The position numbers and the translations under genes are program-made. From positions 44,730 to 108,729 of the forward strand of contig NZ_WKJN01000022.1 in NCBI RefSeq assembly GCF_009674495.1: 64,000 bases of DNA, given 5' to 3'. Source of the DNA: Duganella alba. GTDB taxonomy: Bacteria > Pseudomonadota > Gammaproteobacteria > Burkholderiales > Burkholderiaceae_D. Below are positions 51,383 to 60,623 of the stretch, piece after piece; the first letter of the stretch is position 1, and each line of letters starts with the position of its first letter. The notes beneath the pieces were generated by a model. It did not search any database. It worked only from the letters and a program-made list of their open reading frames with translations, and was not told the origin of the DNA.

Positions 51383-52019
51383 GCGCCGCCGCCGGCTGTC
51401 GTCGGCGGACCGCGAGCAGCAGATTGTGCAGCAGGCCATCCGGTACTTCGCTACCTTTGGCTTCGCTGCCAGTACGCGCGAGCTGGCCAGGGAACTGGGC
51501 ATCTCGCAGCCGCTGCTGTACCGCTACTTTCCCAGCAAGGAGGCGCTGGCCGAGCGCGTCTTCAAGGAAGTGTATCTGTCGCGCTGGAATCCGGCGTGGG
51601 ACCTGCTGCTGGCCGATCGCAGCCTGCCGCTGACCGAGCGCGTACACCGCTTCTACCGGCAATACGCCGGCGTCATCCTGCACAGCGACTGGATACGGAT
51701 TTTCATCCTGGCCGGACTGAGCTATGACGGCATCAACGTGCGCTACCTGGCGCGCCTGCGCGAGCGGGTGTTTGACGTGGTGCTGGCCGAGCTGCACCGC
51801 GAATTCGACGTGCCGCCGCCGACGCCGCAGCAGCACGAGGACGAGATCGAATTCATCTGGGGACTGCACGCCTCGATTTTCTACATCGGCGTGCGCAAGT
51901 GGGTGTACCGGCTGGGCGTGCCGGAAGAACTCGACCGGCTGGTTGACCGCCAGGTCGAGGATTTCATGACCAGCGCGCCGCTGGTGTTGCGGCAGCTGCG
52001 GGAGCCGCAGCTGCCATAG
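51369..52019 (+). CDS. TetR-family transcriptional regulator (paralogue 1)
   Basis: A TTG start at 51369, within the end of the hydroxylase gene, is the only start that keeps the full N-terminal arm; the exact start is uncertain. The 216-residue protein has a TetR helix-turn-helix (STRELARELGISQPLLYRYF) and a ligand-binding domain. It is about two-thirds identical by eye to the second TetR at 59816, including the whole recognition helix. It is probably the local repressor for the TNATCRNNYGATNA sites, one of which lies at the head of its own operon. Confidence 0.9.
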   Translation: MPTPERRRRLSSADREQQIVQQAIRYFATFGFAASTRELARELGISQPLLYRYFPSKEALAERVFKEVYLSRWNPAWDLLLADRSLPLTERVHRFYRQYAGVILHSDWIRIFILAGLSYDGINVRYLARLRERVFDVVLAELHREFDVPPPTPQQHEDEIEFIWGLHASIFYIGVRKWVYRLGVPEELDRLVDRQVEDFMTSAPLVLRQLREPQLP

Positions 52020-52023
52020 TTCG

Positions 52024-53118
52024 CTACAGTCCCAGCACGCGGCGCGCGTTGCCGCCCAGGATGGCCGCCTTGTCGGCGTCCGACAGCGCCGGCGTATCGA
52101 GCACATGTTTGACCGGCTTGCCGGCCCATGGGAATGGGTGGTCCGATCCCAGCATCACCTGCGACGCGCCGACCTGGCGCACCAGGTTGGTCAGCGCTTC
52201 CGGCGTAAACACCAGGCTGTCGAAGAACAGCTGGCTGACGTATTCGCTCGGTTTCTTTTTCAACACCGGACCGTGCGCGCAGGCGCCCGGGTTGACGAAG
52301 CAGCCGTGGTCCATGCGGGCGGCCGAGGTGGGCAGGTAGCCGCCGCCGTGCGCGGCGCAGATCTTCAGCTTGGGGAACTTGTCCAGCACGCCTTCAAAAA
52401 TGAAGTGCTGCAAGGCGATCGTGGTTTCCAGTGGATAGCCGATGACGTTCGGCATCCAGCCGTTGCCGGCAAAGCGCTTGGCCAGTTCCGGCGTGCCGAC
52501 CGGGTGGATGAACAGCGTGGCGCCAAGCGCCTCGGCCTTGGCCCAGACCGGATGGAAGCGCGGATCGGCAAAGTCGGCGCCGGCCACGTTGCCGCCGATC
52601 GCCGCACCGCGCAAGCCGAGTTTGGTCATCGCGTGTTCCAGTTCCTGCACCGCCAGGTCGGGATGCTGCAGCGACAGCGAGGCGAAGGCGGCGAAGCGGT
52701 CCGGCCTGGCGGCGCACAGCTCGGCCAGCTTGTCGTTCTGCAGGCGGACGACTTTTGCCGACAACTCGCGCGGCTGTTCATACCAGAACGGATTGATGCT
52801 GAGCACTTCCATGTCCACGCCTTGCGCATCCATCGCGGCCAGGCGCTCGGCGATCACCAGCACGTTCTCCTGGCCGCCGTGCATGGTCTTGGGATACAGC
52901 GAGAACACGTCCATGCCCAGCAGGGCCAGCGCCTCCGGAATCATGCAATGGGCGTGGACGTCGACGGTCTTGACCGGCGCGCCATTGAGGACCAGTGGGG
53001 CGCCTGGCGTGGCGTCGGCCTCGGGCGCGCGCAGCGGCCCGTGCGCGCCGCAGCCGACCATGATGATGCCGCCAACGCTGAGGGCGCCGTGTTTGATGAA
53101 TTGTCTCCTGCTTGTCAT
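52024..53118 (-). CDS. Exported ACMSD-family amidohydrolase/decarboxylase
   Basis: The 364-residue protein starts with a twin-arginine motif (TSRRQFIKHG) and a lipobox-like MVGCG. The rest is an amidohydrolase_2 domain: VDVHAHCM metal site, FIHPVG, AAHGGGYLP and LGSDHPFPW. ACMSD relatives decarboxylate aromatic acids (aminocarboxymuconate semialdehyde, gamma-resorcylate) but are normally cytoplasmic, so an export signal is unusual. It is divergent from the porin gene. A motif site lies 34 bases before its start. A lipoprotein call is moderately certain. Confidence 0.85.
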   Translation of the reverse strand: MTSRRQFIKHGALSVGGIIMVGCGAHGPLRAPEADATPGAPLVLNGAPVKTVDVHAHCMIPEALALLGMDVFSLYPKTMHGGQENVLVIAERLAAMDAQGVDMEVLSINPFWYEQPRELSAKVVRLQNDKLAELCAARPDRFAAFASLSLQHPDLAVQELEHAMTKLGLRGAAIGGNVAGADFADPRFHPVWAKAEALGATLFIHPVGTPELAKRFAGNGWMPNVIGYPLETTIALQHFIFEGVLDKFPKLKICAAHGGGYLPTSAARMDHGCFVNPGACAHGPVLKKKPSEYVSQLFFDSLVFTPEALTNLVRQVGASQVMLGSDHPFPWAGKPVKHVLDTPALSDADKAAILGGNARRVLGL

Positions 53119-53152
53119 TCTGCTTCCTTTGCTTGTTGTAAGAATCCTTTAA

Positions 53153-53166
53153 TGATAGATCGATCA
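53153..53166. promoter_or_regulatory. Predicted TetR operator, site 2 (one mismatch)
   Basis: TGATAGATCGATCA matches TNATCRNNYGATNA except for A at position 5. It sits 34 bases upstream of the amidohydrolase start. Confidence 0.5.
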
Positions 53167-53252
53167 ATTGAGTTGCGCCGCTGGTTTTTGGGTTTTGCTG
53201 CGTAAACGAGACAAAGATTGTCGGCATTCAGGTTTGTGTTTGATAAAACAAA

Positions 53253-53266
53253 TTATCGAACGATAA
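53253..53266. promoter_or_regulatory. Predicted TetR operator, site 3
   Basis: TTATCGAACGATAA is an exact match, and the dyad extends to 18 bp (53251-53268). It lies 27 bases upstream of the porin start codon. Confidence 0.7.
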
Positions 53267-53293
53267 TTAAACTCCATAAAAAACGGAGGAGAC

Positions 53294-54316
53294 ATGAAAA
53301 AAATTGGCAACCCGGCGGCCCTGGCGCTGCTGTTGGCGGGGGCGGCCGGCGCGGCGTCGGCACAATCGTCGGTGCAGGTCTATGGCGTGCTGGACATGTG
53401 GGCCGGGCGCTCGGAGACCAGCGCCGGCGGACCGGCGTCGAGCGTGGTCAACAGCGGCGGCCTGCAAACCTCGTACTGGGGCTTTGGCGGCACCGAGGAC
53501 TTGGGCACCGGGCTGAAGGCGATCTTCGCGGTGGAGGGCTATATCCAGCTCGACACCGGCGCCGGCGGCCGCACGCCGACCGACGCGCTGTTTGCCCGCA
53601 ACGCCTACGTCGGCCTGCAGGGTGCGGCCGGCGAAATCAAGATCGGGCGCGTGCTCAATCCGCTGTTCGTGGCGACCGCCCAGTCCAATCCCTTCGGCGG
53701 CTCGATCCGCTTGGCGCCGCTGCTGGCGCAGGTATGGTCGATCCCGATGTCGCGCACCGTATATGGCGACACCAGCTGGGACAACGCGATCTCGTACACC
53801 ACGCCGGTGAGCGGCGGTTTCAAGCTGGCCACCTATGTCGGCCTGGGCGAGACGAAGTTTGGCACCCGCACCAACAACGTCGGTTCCACCGTCAGCTATG
53901 AACAGGGGCCGCTGATGGCGACGCTGACGGCGCAGCGCGTCCGCGTGGGGCCGGGCCTGGCGACGATAGGCCAGTCGGAGCAGAAGACCTATTTTGCCGG
54001 CGCCAGCTACAACTTCGGCGTCGCCAAGCTGTTTGCGTCCTGGGACACGGCCAACAACCGCGCGCCGGACGGCAAGGGCAAGACCGCGCAGGCCGGCGTC
54101 TCGGTGCCGTCGGGGCCGGGCAACATCCTGCTGTCGTGGGCGCAGACCCGGAACACCGCGGCCGGTCTGGCCGATACGCGGCGCGACACCGGCGCGCTGG
54201 GCTACGACTACTTCCTGTCCAAGCGTACCGAGTTGTACGCCATCCTCCAGACCGACAAGCTGAGCACCGCCAACCTCGGCAAGACCTATGCCGTCGGCAT
54301 GCGGCTGAAGTACTGA
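53294..54316 (+). CDS. Burkholderia-type general porin (paralogue 1)
   Basis: The 340-residue protein has a signal peptide (LLLAGAAGAASAQ) and the gram-negative porin family pattern: VQVYGVLDMW, SRTVYGDTSWDN, ARNAYVGLQGAAGEIKIGR and a C-terminal Tyr in the last strand (GMRLKY). It should form a trimeric beta-barrel channel in the outer membrane. A GGAGGA ribosome site decides the start. Placed beside the amidohydrolase and a motif site, it probably admits the substrate of the pathway. Confidence 0.92.
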   Translation: MKKIGNPAALALLLAGAAGAASAQSSVQVYGVLDMWAGRSETSAGGPASSVVNSGGLQTSYWGFGGTEDLGTGLKAIFAVEGYIQLDTGAGGRTPTDALFARNAYVGLQGAAGEIKIGRVLNPLFVATAQSNPFGGSIRLAPLLAQVWSIPMSRTVYGDTSWDNAISYTTPVSGGFKLATYVGLGETKFGTRTNNVGSTVSYEQGPLMATLTAQRVRVGPGLATIGQSEQKTYFAGASYNFGVAKLFASWDTANNRAPDGKGKTAQAGVSVPSGPGNILLSWAQTRNTAAGLADTRRDTGALGYDYFLSKRTELYAILQTDKLSTANLGKTYAVGMRLKY

Positions 54317-54325
54317 GCGGGGCCG

Positions 54326-55126
54326 TCAACCGCGCCAGGACAGGGCGGTAGGCAGTTCGCTGGCCTCGGTGTTGAGCAGTTCGGCCAGCGCTCTCACGGT
54401 CTGGCGCCGGTAGAGGATTTTGCAGGCCTCGCGGATGGCCTGGCCGGCCGCCGTGGCCGCGCAGGCGGCGGTGGCGTACATGGTCAGCGGCGTGCGGCCG
54501 ATCAGCAGCGGCTGGCCGACCGCCGCCTGGGTAAGCTGCATCGACTTCAGCGTGAACAGCAGCGCCGAACGGATGAAGACCACCGCGTCGAGCCGCCCGG
54601 CGCGCAGCATCTCCAGGCTTTGACGGTAGCTGCTGGTGTCGTACTTGATGATGTCGGTGGAGGCGGCGAACTCGGCCGCGTATTCCGCGTTGCGCAGGCG
54701 GCCGACGATTTTTCCCTTCAGGTCCGACATCGCGCGCAGCACCGTGCCGGCGCGGCCGACAACAATGATGTCTTCCATCGACAGCGGCCCGAGGCGGACG
54801 GCGACGCGGTCCAGCTGTTCGGCCTGGAGCGCGACCATCAAGTCCACCTGGCGCTGCTGCAGCATCGCCGCGCCGCGTGGAAACGGCAGCAGCCGCAGTT
54901 GCAGGTCGACGCCGCTCAATAGCGACAACGCGTCGGCGGTATCGACCAGGATGCCGGCTTGCGTGCCGTCGGCGGTGGTGGTGGCCCACGGCATCAGTTC
55001 GATCAGGGCCAGCGTCAGCGGCGGTTGTGGCGCGCCGTGCGCCGCCAGCGGCAGGCCCAGCAGCGCAGCGGCCAGCCCGAGCGACAATTCCCTGCGGCGT
55101 ATTTGTACTGTATCGGTCGTGGTCAT
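54326..55126 (-). CDS. Periplasmic solute-binding-protein-like protein
   Basis: I chose the ATG at 55126; it gives a signal with twin Arg (IRRRELSLGLAAALLGLPLAAHG). The 266-residue protein looks like a type II periplasmic binding protein of the amino-acid (PBPb) kind: DGTQAGILVDTADALS, RQVDLMVALQAE and LRAGRLDAVVFIRS. No permease or ATPase is adjacent, so it may feed a chemoreceptor or an uncoupled transporter. A motif site lies 42 bases upstream. It is convergent with porin 1. Confidence 0.8.
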   Translation of the reverse strand: MTTTDTVQIRRRELSLGLAAALLGLPLAAHGAPQPPLTLALIELMPWATTTADGTQAGILVDTADALSLLSGVDLQLRLLPFPRGAAMLQQRQVDLMVALQAEQLDRVAVRLGPLSMEDIIVVGRAGTVLRAMSDLKGKIVGRLRNAEYAAEFAASTDIIKYDTSSYRQSLEMLRAGRLDAVVFIRSALLFTLKSMQLTQAAVGQPLLIGRTPLTMYATAACAATAAGQAIREACKILYRRQTVRALAELLNTEASELPTALSWRG

Positions 55127-55168
55127 CGTCTCATCTCTCGAATTTCGCAGGTCTTCCCTCAATATAGT

Positions 55169-55182
55169 TGATCAAAGGATTA
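55169..55182. promoter_or_regulatory. Predicted TetR operator, site 4 (one mismatch)
   Basis: TGATCAAAGGATTA matches the regional motif except for G at position 9. It lies between the divergent binding-protein and LysR genes, 42 bases from the former start. Confidence 0.45.
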
Positions 55183-55274
55183 ATTAAAGGCGACCAAAAG
55201 TCTACATCGGCGGGCTGGAAGCGCTCCGTGCTGGTTTTTCTTGTAACATGGGAAGATACCGATACGGAGGACAC

Positions 55275-56225
55275 GTGGGACTGAACAATTTTGGCGAGAT
55301 TGCTACCTTCATCGCGGCCGTGAACGCCGGCAGCTTCAGCGTCGCGGCCCAGCAGCTGGGCGTCACCCGCTCCGGCGTGGGCAAGAGCATCGCCCGGCTG
55401 GAGGAGCGCCTGAATGTCCGCCTGATTAACCGCACTCCGCGCAGCCTGAGCCTGACCGACGACGGCGCCGCCTTCTACAAGCGCTGCGTGCAGCTGATGG
55501 ACGACCTGGAAGACGCCGAACTGGCGATGGCCGAACGCAGCGGCGCGCCGCATGGCCGGCTCAAACTCAGCCTGCCGCTGGCGCTGGGCCACGCCCATGT
55601 GCTGCCGGTGATCGACAGCTTCCTGGCGCAATGGCCGAACGTGTCGGTGGAGGTGGGTTTCACCGACCAGTGCGTCGACCTGATCGAGGAGGGCGTCGAT
55701 GTGGCGCTGCGCATCGGTGCGCAACTGCAGGATTCCGACCTGATCGGCCGCACCGTCGCCCAGCAGCGCATGGTGCTGTGCGCCGCGCCGGCCTACCTGG
55801 CGCGCCATCCGGCGCCGGCCGCGATCGCCGATCTCAAGGAGCACCAGTGCCTGTTCTATGTCAGCGGCGGCAAGCCGCAGCCATGGGTGTTTTACGACGA
55901 CGAACTGGAAGTCGAATTCACGGCCGCCAGCCGACTGGCGATGAACAGCACCGAAGCACTGCGCTTGAGCACGCTGGACGGCGCCGGCATCGGCAATTTG
56001 CCGTCCTACCTGATTGAGGATGACCTGCGCGCCGGCCGCCTGCTGGCGCTGCTGCCGGAACACAAGTGCCCGCGCATTCCCATCCGCATCCTGTACCCGA
56101 CGCGGCAGCATCTGTCCCCCAAGGTCAGGCTGTTCATCGATGCGCTGGTCGCCGCCTGGGGCGATGTGCCGCCGTGGGAACGCGAGCTGCCGTGCCCAGC
56201 GGTCCGCGTGGTGGACGCCGCGTAG
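55275..56225 (+). CDS. LysR-family transcriptional regulator
   Basis: A GTG at 55275 with a CGGAGG ribosome site four bases upstream is preferred to the ATG at 55248, which has no ribosome site. The 316-residue protein has a LysR helix-turn-helix (SFSVAAQQLGVTRSGVGKSI, then LEERLNVRLINRTPRSL) and a CrgA-type effector domain. It may regulate the divergent binding-protein gene or the catabolic genes. The effector is unknown. Confidence 0.92.
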   Translation: MGLNNFGEIATFIAAVNAGSFSVAAQQLGVTRSGVGKSIARLEERLNVRLINRTPRSLSLTDDGAAFYKRCVQLMDDLEDAELAMAERSGAPHGRLKLSLPLALGHAHVLPVIDSFLAQWPNVSVEVGFTDQCVDLIEEGVDVALRIGAQLQDSDLIGRTVAQQRMVLCAAPAYLARHPAPAAIADLKEHQCLFYVSGGKPQPWVFYDDELEVEFTAASRLAMNSTEALRLSTLDGAGIGNLPSYLIEDDLRAGRLLALLPEHKCPRIPIRILYPTRQHLSPKVRLFIDALVAAWGDVPPWERELPCPAVRVVDAA

Positions 56226-56291
56226 ACCGGCGGTCGACATGAGGTAATTCCTGGCTTTAAAAACATGCTGCGTGGAAAATCATCTTGCAAG

Positions 56292-56305
56292 TTATCAACT
56301 GATAA
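56292..56305. promoter_or_regulatory. Predicted TetR operator, site 5
   Basis: TTATCAACTGATAA matches TNATCRNNYGATNA exactly and lies 39 bases upstream of the first chemoreceptor start. Confidence 0.65.
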
Positions 56306-56344
56306 TTTAAGATTTTGGGTTTGTACGCAAGGTTATTAACTAGC

Positions 56345-57949
56345 ATGAATATTCGACTTACTTTCCGGCAGAAGCTGTGGTTCCCCCTCGCGGCCAGCCT
56401 GCTGTGCCTGGTGGCCATCGCCACCATGCTGGTCTTGAACGCGCGCCATATGCGCTATGAAGAACGCAAGCTTGCGCTGGCCAATATCGACCAGGCGGCG
56501 CTGAAGCAGGTCGAGCGCTTTGCCGCCGACGCGCAGGAAGGCCGCATCACCGAAGAGGAAGCCAAGCAGCGCGCCATGCGCGCGATGAAGGCAATCCGCT
56601 TTGGCGATGACGGCTACATCGCCATCAACGGCATGGACGCGCACGCGATCCAGAATCCGGTGTTTCCTGATTACGACGGCAAGGACATGAGCGGTTTCAA
56701 GGACGCGAACGGCTTCTACGTCTACCGCGAACTGGCCAACATCGGCAATTCCGCCGCCGGTGAAGGCTTCCTGACTTATCTCTGGCTGCGTCCCGGCGAA
56801 CATGCCGCGTCCACCAAGTTGAGCCGGGTGGTCGCCTTCAAGCGCTGGGGCTGGGTGCTGGTGGCCGGCATGTATATCGATGACATCGACAAGGATTTCT
56901 ATGCTTCGCTGACAACGGTGGCGCTGATGCTGCTGGTGGCGGCCACCATTCTGACGCTGATCGTGCTGGCGATTAACCGCAGCCTGCAGCGCGCGCTGGG
57001 CGGCAGTCCGGAGTACGCGATCGAAGTGGCCACGCAGATCGCCGGCAAGGATCTGAGCGCCGCCATCGACACCGCGCGCGACGACACCAGCAGCCTGCTG
57101 TTCGCCATGAAAACCATGCAGGCCAACCTGGCCGAGATGATCAGCGCCATCCACGACAGCGCGGCCGCCATCGCCACCTCGTCGGCGGAAATCGCCGCCG
57201 GCAATCTGGACCTGTCGTCGCGCACCGAGATGCAGGCCAGCACGCTGGAGGAAACCGCCGCCTCGATGGAAGAGTTCACCCAGGCCGTCACCCACAACGC
57301 GGAAAACGCCCGCATCGCCAGCGAGCTGGCCGTCAGCGCCTCGGATGTGGCCAGGCACGGCGGCGGCGTGGTGGAAGAAGTCACCAGCACCATGGCCGCC
57401 ATCCACACCAGCGCGGCCAAGATCGAGGACATCACCGGCGTGATCGACGGCATCGCCTTCCAGACCAACATCCTGGCGCTGAACGCGGCGGTCGAGGCGG
57501 CCCGTGCCGGCGAGCAGGGACGCGGCTTTGCCGTGGTCGCCAGCGAAGTGCGCAACCTGGCCCAGCGCAGCGCCAGCGCGGCCAAGGAAATCAAGACCCT
57601 GATCGACGACTCGGTGCAGCGCATCGGCGCCGGTGCGGCGCTGGCGGAAAAAGCCGGCGAGACGATGGAAAAAGTGGTGGGCAGCGTCACCCGCGTGACC
57701 GCGATCGTGGCCGACATTTCCGCCGCCTCGCACGAGCAGCGCACCGGCATCGGCCACGTCAACACCGCCATCACCGAAATCGACACCGCGACCCAGCAAA
57801 ACGCGGCGCTGGTGGAACAGGCGGCGGCGGCTGCCGGCAGCCTGCGCGACCAGGCCGCCGGCTTGACCGAGCTGGTCAACAGCTTCCGCCTGACGCCGGC
57901 CGCCGCCGCGCCGTCGCACGCCGCGCCGCAACGATTGCGGCTGCGCTAG
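56345..57949 (+). CDS. Methyl-accepting chemotaxis protein with single Cache domain
   Basis: The ATG at 56345 gives an N-terminus (MNIRLTFRQKLWFPL) followed by a membrane span. The 534-residue protein has a periplasmic sCache_2 domain (about 35-190: GDDGYIAINGMDAHAIQNP, AFKRWGWVLVAGMYI), a second span, a HAMP-like linker and a signalling domain with the conserved hairpin DGIAFQTNILALNAAVEAAR. It should sense small organic acids through Cache and control motility. Its upstream motif site suggests co-regulation with the pathway genes. Confidence 0.94.
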   Translation: MNIRLTFRQKLWFPLAASLLCLVAIATMLVLNARHMRYEERKLALANIDQAALKQVERFAADAQEGRITEEEAKQRAMRAMKAIRFGDDGYIAINGMDAHAIQNPVFPDYDGKDMSGFKDANGFYVYRELANIGNSAAGEGFLTYLWLRPGEHAASTKLSRVVAFKRWGWVLVAGMYIDDIDKDFYASLTTVALMLLVAATILTLIVLAINRSLQRALGGSPEYAIEVATQIAGKDLSAAIDTARDDTSSLLFAMKTMQANLAEMISAIHDSAAAIATSSAEIAAGNLDLSSRTEMQASTLEETAASMEEFTQAVTHNAENARIASELAVSASDVARHGGGVVEEVTSTMAAIHTSAAKIEDITGVIDGIAFQTNILALNAAVEAARAGEQGRGFAVVASEVRNLAQRSASAAKEIKTLIDDSVQRIGAGAALAEKAGETMEKVVGSVTRVTAIVADISAASHEQRTGIGHVNTAITEIDTATQQNAALVEQAAAAAGSLRDQAAGLTELVNSFRLTPAAAAPSHAAPQRLRLR

Positions 57950-58011
57950 CGCACCACCGTCCCTTTTGGCTACGCCATGTAGACATTTTGTCGCCGCCGG
58001 CAGCTTGATAA

Positions 58012-58025
58012 TGATCACACGATCA
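58012..58025. promoter_or_regulatory. Predicted TetR operator, site 6
   Basis: TGATCACACGATCA matches the regional motif exactly. It lies 58 bases upstream of the second chemoreceptor start. Confidence 0.65.
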
Positions 58026-58083
58026 ATTAATGTGAGCACATGCCGCCGCCGGTGGTGGACCGATGTCTAGAAAAGGGAATGGT

Positions 58084-59733
58084 ATGAAAAAGATCACGTT
58101 CAAGCAAAAGCTCTGGTTGCCGCTGATTGCCAGCCTGGTATGCCTGTGTGCGATTTCGGTCTTCCACGTCATGGAGGCGCGCGACCTGCGCTATGCCGAA
58201 CGCAAGGCCGACCTGGCGGACGTCGCCAAGGCGGCGCTGACCATCGTCCAGGGCCTGTCGGCGGACGCCGCCGCCGGCAAGATCAGCGAGGCCGAAGCCC
58301 GGACCCGCGCCAAGGAAGTCCTGAAAAGCATCCGCTACGGCGAAGATGGTTATCTGGTGATCATCAGCATGGACGCGCGGCCGATCCAGAATCCGGCCCG
58401 CCCGGAAAACGACGGCAAGGATCTCAGCGATTTCACCGATCCGAACGGCTTCCACGTGTTCCGTGAAATTTCCAGCACGGCCGCCTCGGCCGCCGGCGAG
58501 GGCTATCTGTCGTACTTCTGGGTGCGTCCCGGCAGCACCGAGCCTTCCGAAAAACTCAGCCGCGTGGTCAGCTTCAAGCCGTGGGGCTGGGCGCTGGTGA
58601 CGGGCTTGTATGTGGACGACATCAACCAGGCCTTCTACGCCTCGCTGCAAAAGGTCGGCGTGATGGTGGCGGCGGTGTGCCTGCTGCTGTCGGCCATCGT
58701 GATCGCGGTCAACCGCAGCCTGCACCGCACCATCGGCGGCAGCCCGGAATACGCGGCGGAGATGGCCTTGCGCATCGCTGAAAAGGATTTGAGCGTGGCC
58801 GTCATCACCGACAGCAAGGACCAGCACAGCTTACTGTTTGCCATGCGCCGGATGCAGGAAAACCTGGCCGGCATGATCGGCGACATCCGCGGCAGCGCGG
58901 AAACCATCGCGGCGGCCTCGTCGCAGATCGCCACCGGCAACCTGGACCTGTCGAGCCGCACCGAGATGCAGGCCGGCTCGCTGGAGGAAACCGCCGCCTC
59001 GATGGAGCAGCTGACGCAGGCGGTGGCGCAGAACGCCGAACACTCGGCGCAGGCCAACACGCTGGCCAAGACCGCGGCCGGCGTGGCGCAGCGCGGCGGC
59101 CAGGCCGTCACCGAGGTGGTCAGCACCATGGCCGCCATCAACGCCAGCGCCACGCGCATCGAAGCCATCATCGGCACCATCGACGGCATCGCCTTCCAGA
59201 CCAATATCCTGGCGCTGAATGCGGCGGTGGAGGCGGCGCGCGCCGGTGAACAGGGGCGCGGTTTCGCCGTGGTGGCGACCGAAGTGCGCGGCCTGGCGCA
59301 GCGCAGCGCCGAGGCGGCCAAGGAAATCAAGGCGCTGATCGACGACGCCGTGCGCAATATCGGCGACGGCACGCTGATGGTGGAACGGGCCGGCGCCACC
59401 ATGGGCGAGGTGGTCACCAGCGTCGACCGCGTCACCGCCGTGATCGCGGCGATCAGCGAGGCCTCCAGCGAGCAGCGCACCGGCATCGGCCATGTGAACA
59501 CCGCGATCACCGAGATGGACAGTGTGACGCAGCAGAATGCGGCGCTGGTGGAGGAGGCGGCGGCGGCCGCCTCCAGCCTGCGCGACCAGGCGGCGTCGCT
59601 GTCGGAGATGGTCGGCAGCTTCCAGCTGGAAGCGCAGCCGGTGGCGGCCAGGGCGTCGGGCGAGCCGCTGTCGCGCACGGCCATGCACCGCAAACACGCG
59701 CTGAAGGCGGTGCCGCAGCTGGCCATGAACTGA
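58084..59733 (+). CDS. Methyl-accepting chemotaxis protein with single Cache domain (paralogue)
   Basis: The 549-residue protein is closely similar to the receptor at 56345 throughout, including the Cache domain (GEDGYLVIISMDARPIQNP, SFKPWGWALVTGLYVDDI) and the hairpin. The ATG at 58084 gives the same N-terminal pattern (MKKITFKQKLWLPL). The sensing domains differ more than the signalling domains, so the two may bind related ligands. Tandem duplication is likely. The end (HALKAVPQLAMN) lacks the pentapeptide that tethers CheR/CheB in enteric receptors. Confidence 0.94.
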   Translation: MKKITFKQKLWLPLIASLVCLCAISVFHVMEARDLRYAERKADLADVAKAALTIVQGLSADAAAGKISEAEARTRAKEVLKSIRYGEDGYLVIISMDARPIQNPARPENDGKDLSDFTDPNGFHVFREISSTAASAAGEGYLSYFWVRPGSTEPSEKLSRVVSFKPWGWALVTGLYVDDINQAFYASLQKVGVMVAAVCLLLSAIVIAVNRSLHRTIGGSPEYAAEMALRIAEKDLSVAVITDSKDQHSLLFAMRRMQENLAGMIGDIRGSAETIAAASSQIATGNLDLSSRTEMQAGSLEETAASMEQLTQAVAQNAEHSAQANTLAKTAAGVAQRGGQAVTEVVSTMAAINASATRIEAIIGTIDGIAFQTNILALNAAVEAARAGEQGRGFAVVATEVRGLAQRSAEAAKEIKALIDDAVRNIGDGTLMVERAGATMGEVVTSVDRVTAVIAAISEASSEQRTGIGHVNTAITEMDSVTQQNAALVEEAAAAASSLRDQAASLSEMVGSFQLEAQPVAARASGEPLSRTAMHRKHALKAVPQLAMN

Positions 59734-59815
59734 CGCCCCGCGGCGCGGTTGCCGCCTGATTTGTCAAATGATCCATGGCTGGCTATACTTGGCGCTCTTT
59801 TACTGAGAGCCAGAC

Positions 59816-60499
59816 ATGGGATCGCCCGCGACAAAAAAAGCTTCTGCCCGCACTCCCTCGACGGCGCCCACGGCGCCGACACCGCGTCTGGCGCCCGAAG
59901 AACGCGAGCAGCTCATCGTCCAGAAAGCCATCCGCTACTTTGCCGAGTATGGTTTCGGCGCCAGCACCCGCGACCTGGCCAAGGAAATCGGCGTCTCCCA
60001 GCCTTTGCTCTACCGCTATTTCCCGAACAAGCAGGCGCTGGCCGACCGCGTGTTCGAGGAAGTCTATCTGTCGCGCTGGAATCCCGAATGGGAAGAAATC
60101 CTGGCCGACCGCAAGCGCCCGCTGGCCGACCGGCTGCACCAGTTCTACCAGCAGTACAGCAAGGTGATCCTGCAGCGCGACTGGATCCGCATCTTCATCC
60201 ACGCCGGCCTGTCGCGCGAAGGCATCAACAGCCGCTATCTGACCCGCCTGCGCGAGCGCATCTTCAATGTGGTGCTGGCCGAGTTGCGCCGCGAATTCAA
60301 GGTCGCCGAACCCACCGAGCAGCAATACGAGGATGAAATCGAGTTCGTGTGGGGACTGCACGCGGCGATCTTCTATGTCGGCATGCGCAAGTCGGTGTAC
60401 GGATTGCCGGTTCCGCAGGATATCGAACGCCTGATCGACCAGAAACTCCAGGCCTTCCTGGCCAGCGCGCCCTCGGTGCTGAAGAATATCCGCAAGTAG
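59816..60499 (+). CDS. TetR-family transcriptional regulator (paralogue 2)
   Basis: The 227-residue protein has an extra N-terminal Ala/Thr/Pro arm and a helix-turn-helix (STRDLAKEIGVSQPLLYRYF) with the same recognition helix as the TetR at 51369. The ligand-binding parts are also closely alike (YLSRWNPEW, RDWIRIFIHAGLS). A TATACT hexamer is 30 bases upstream. It stands alone, without a clear copy of the motif in front, so it may be expressed steadily and share the operators with paralogue 1. Confidence 0.93.
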   Translation: MGSPATKKASARTPSTAPTAPTPRLAPEEREQLIVQKAIRYFAEYGFGASTRDLAKEIGVSQPLLYRYFPNKQALADRVFEEVYLSRWNPEWEEILADRKRPLADRLHQFYQQYSKVILQRDWIRIFIHAGLSREGINSRYLTRLRERIFNVVLAELRREFKVAEPTEQQYEDEIEFVWGLHAAIFYVGMRKSVYGLPVPQDIERLIDQKLQAFLASAPSVLKNIRK

Positions 60500-60623
60500 C
60501 CGCCTCCCTTGCGGGAGGGCGGGCTTTGCGATCCGCGCAAAGGTGATTTCGGCCGCGTTGGGATTCTCCCTGGCCTGACCTTCCCCTAGACTTGCCACAT
60601 CCCTAACCCCAAGGATGTGCGCG

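Noticed and set aside
59774..59790. Another copy of the TetR operator before the second TetR gene
   Set aside because: The sequence fails at several fixed positions of TNATCRNNYGATNA.
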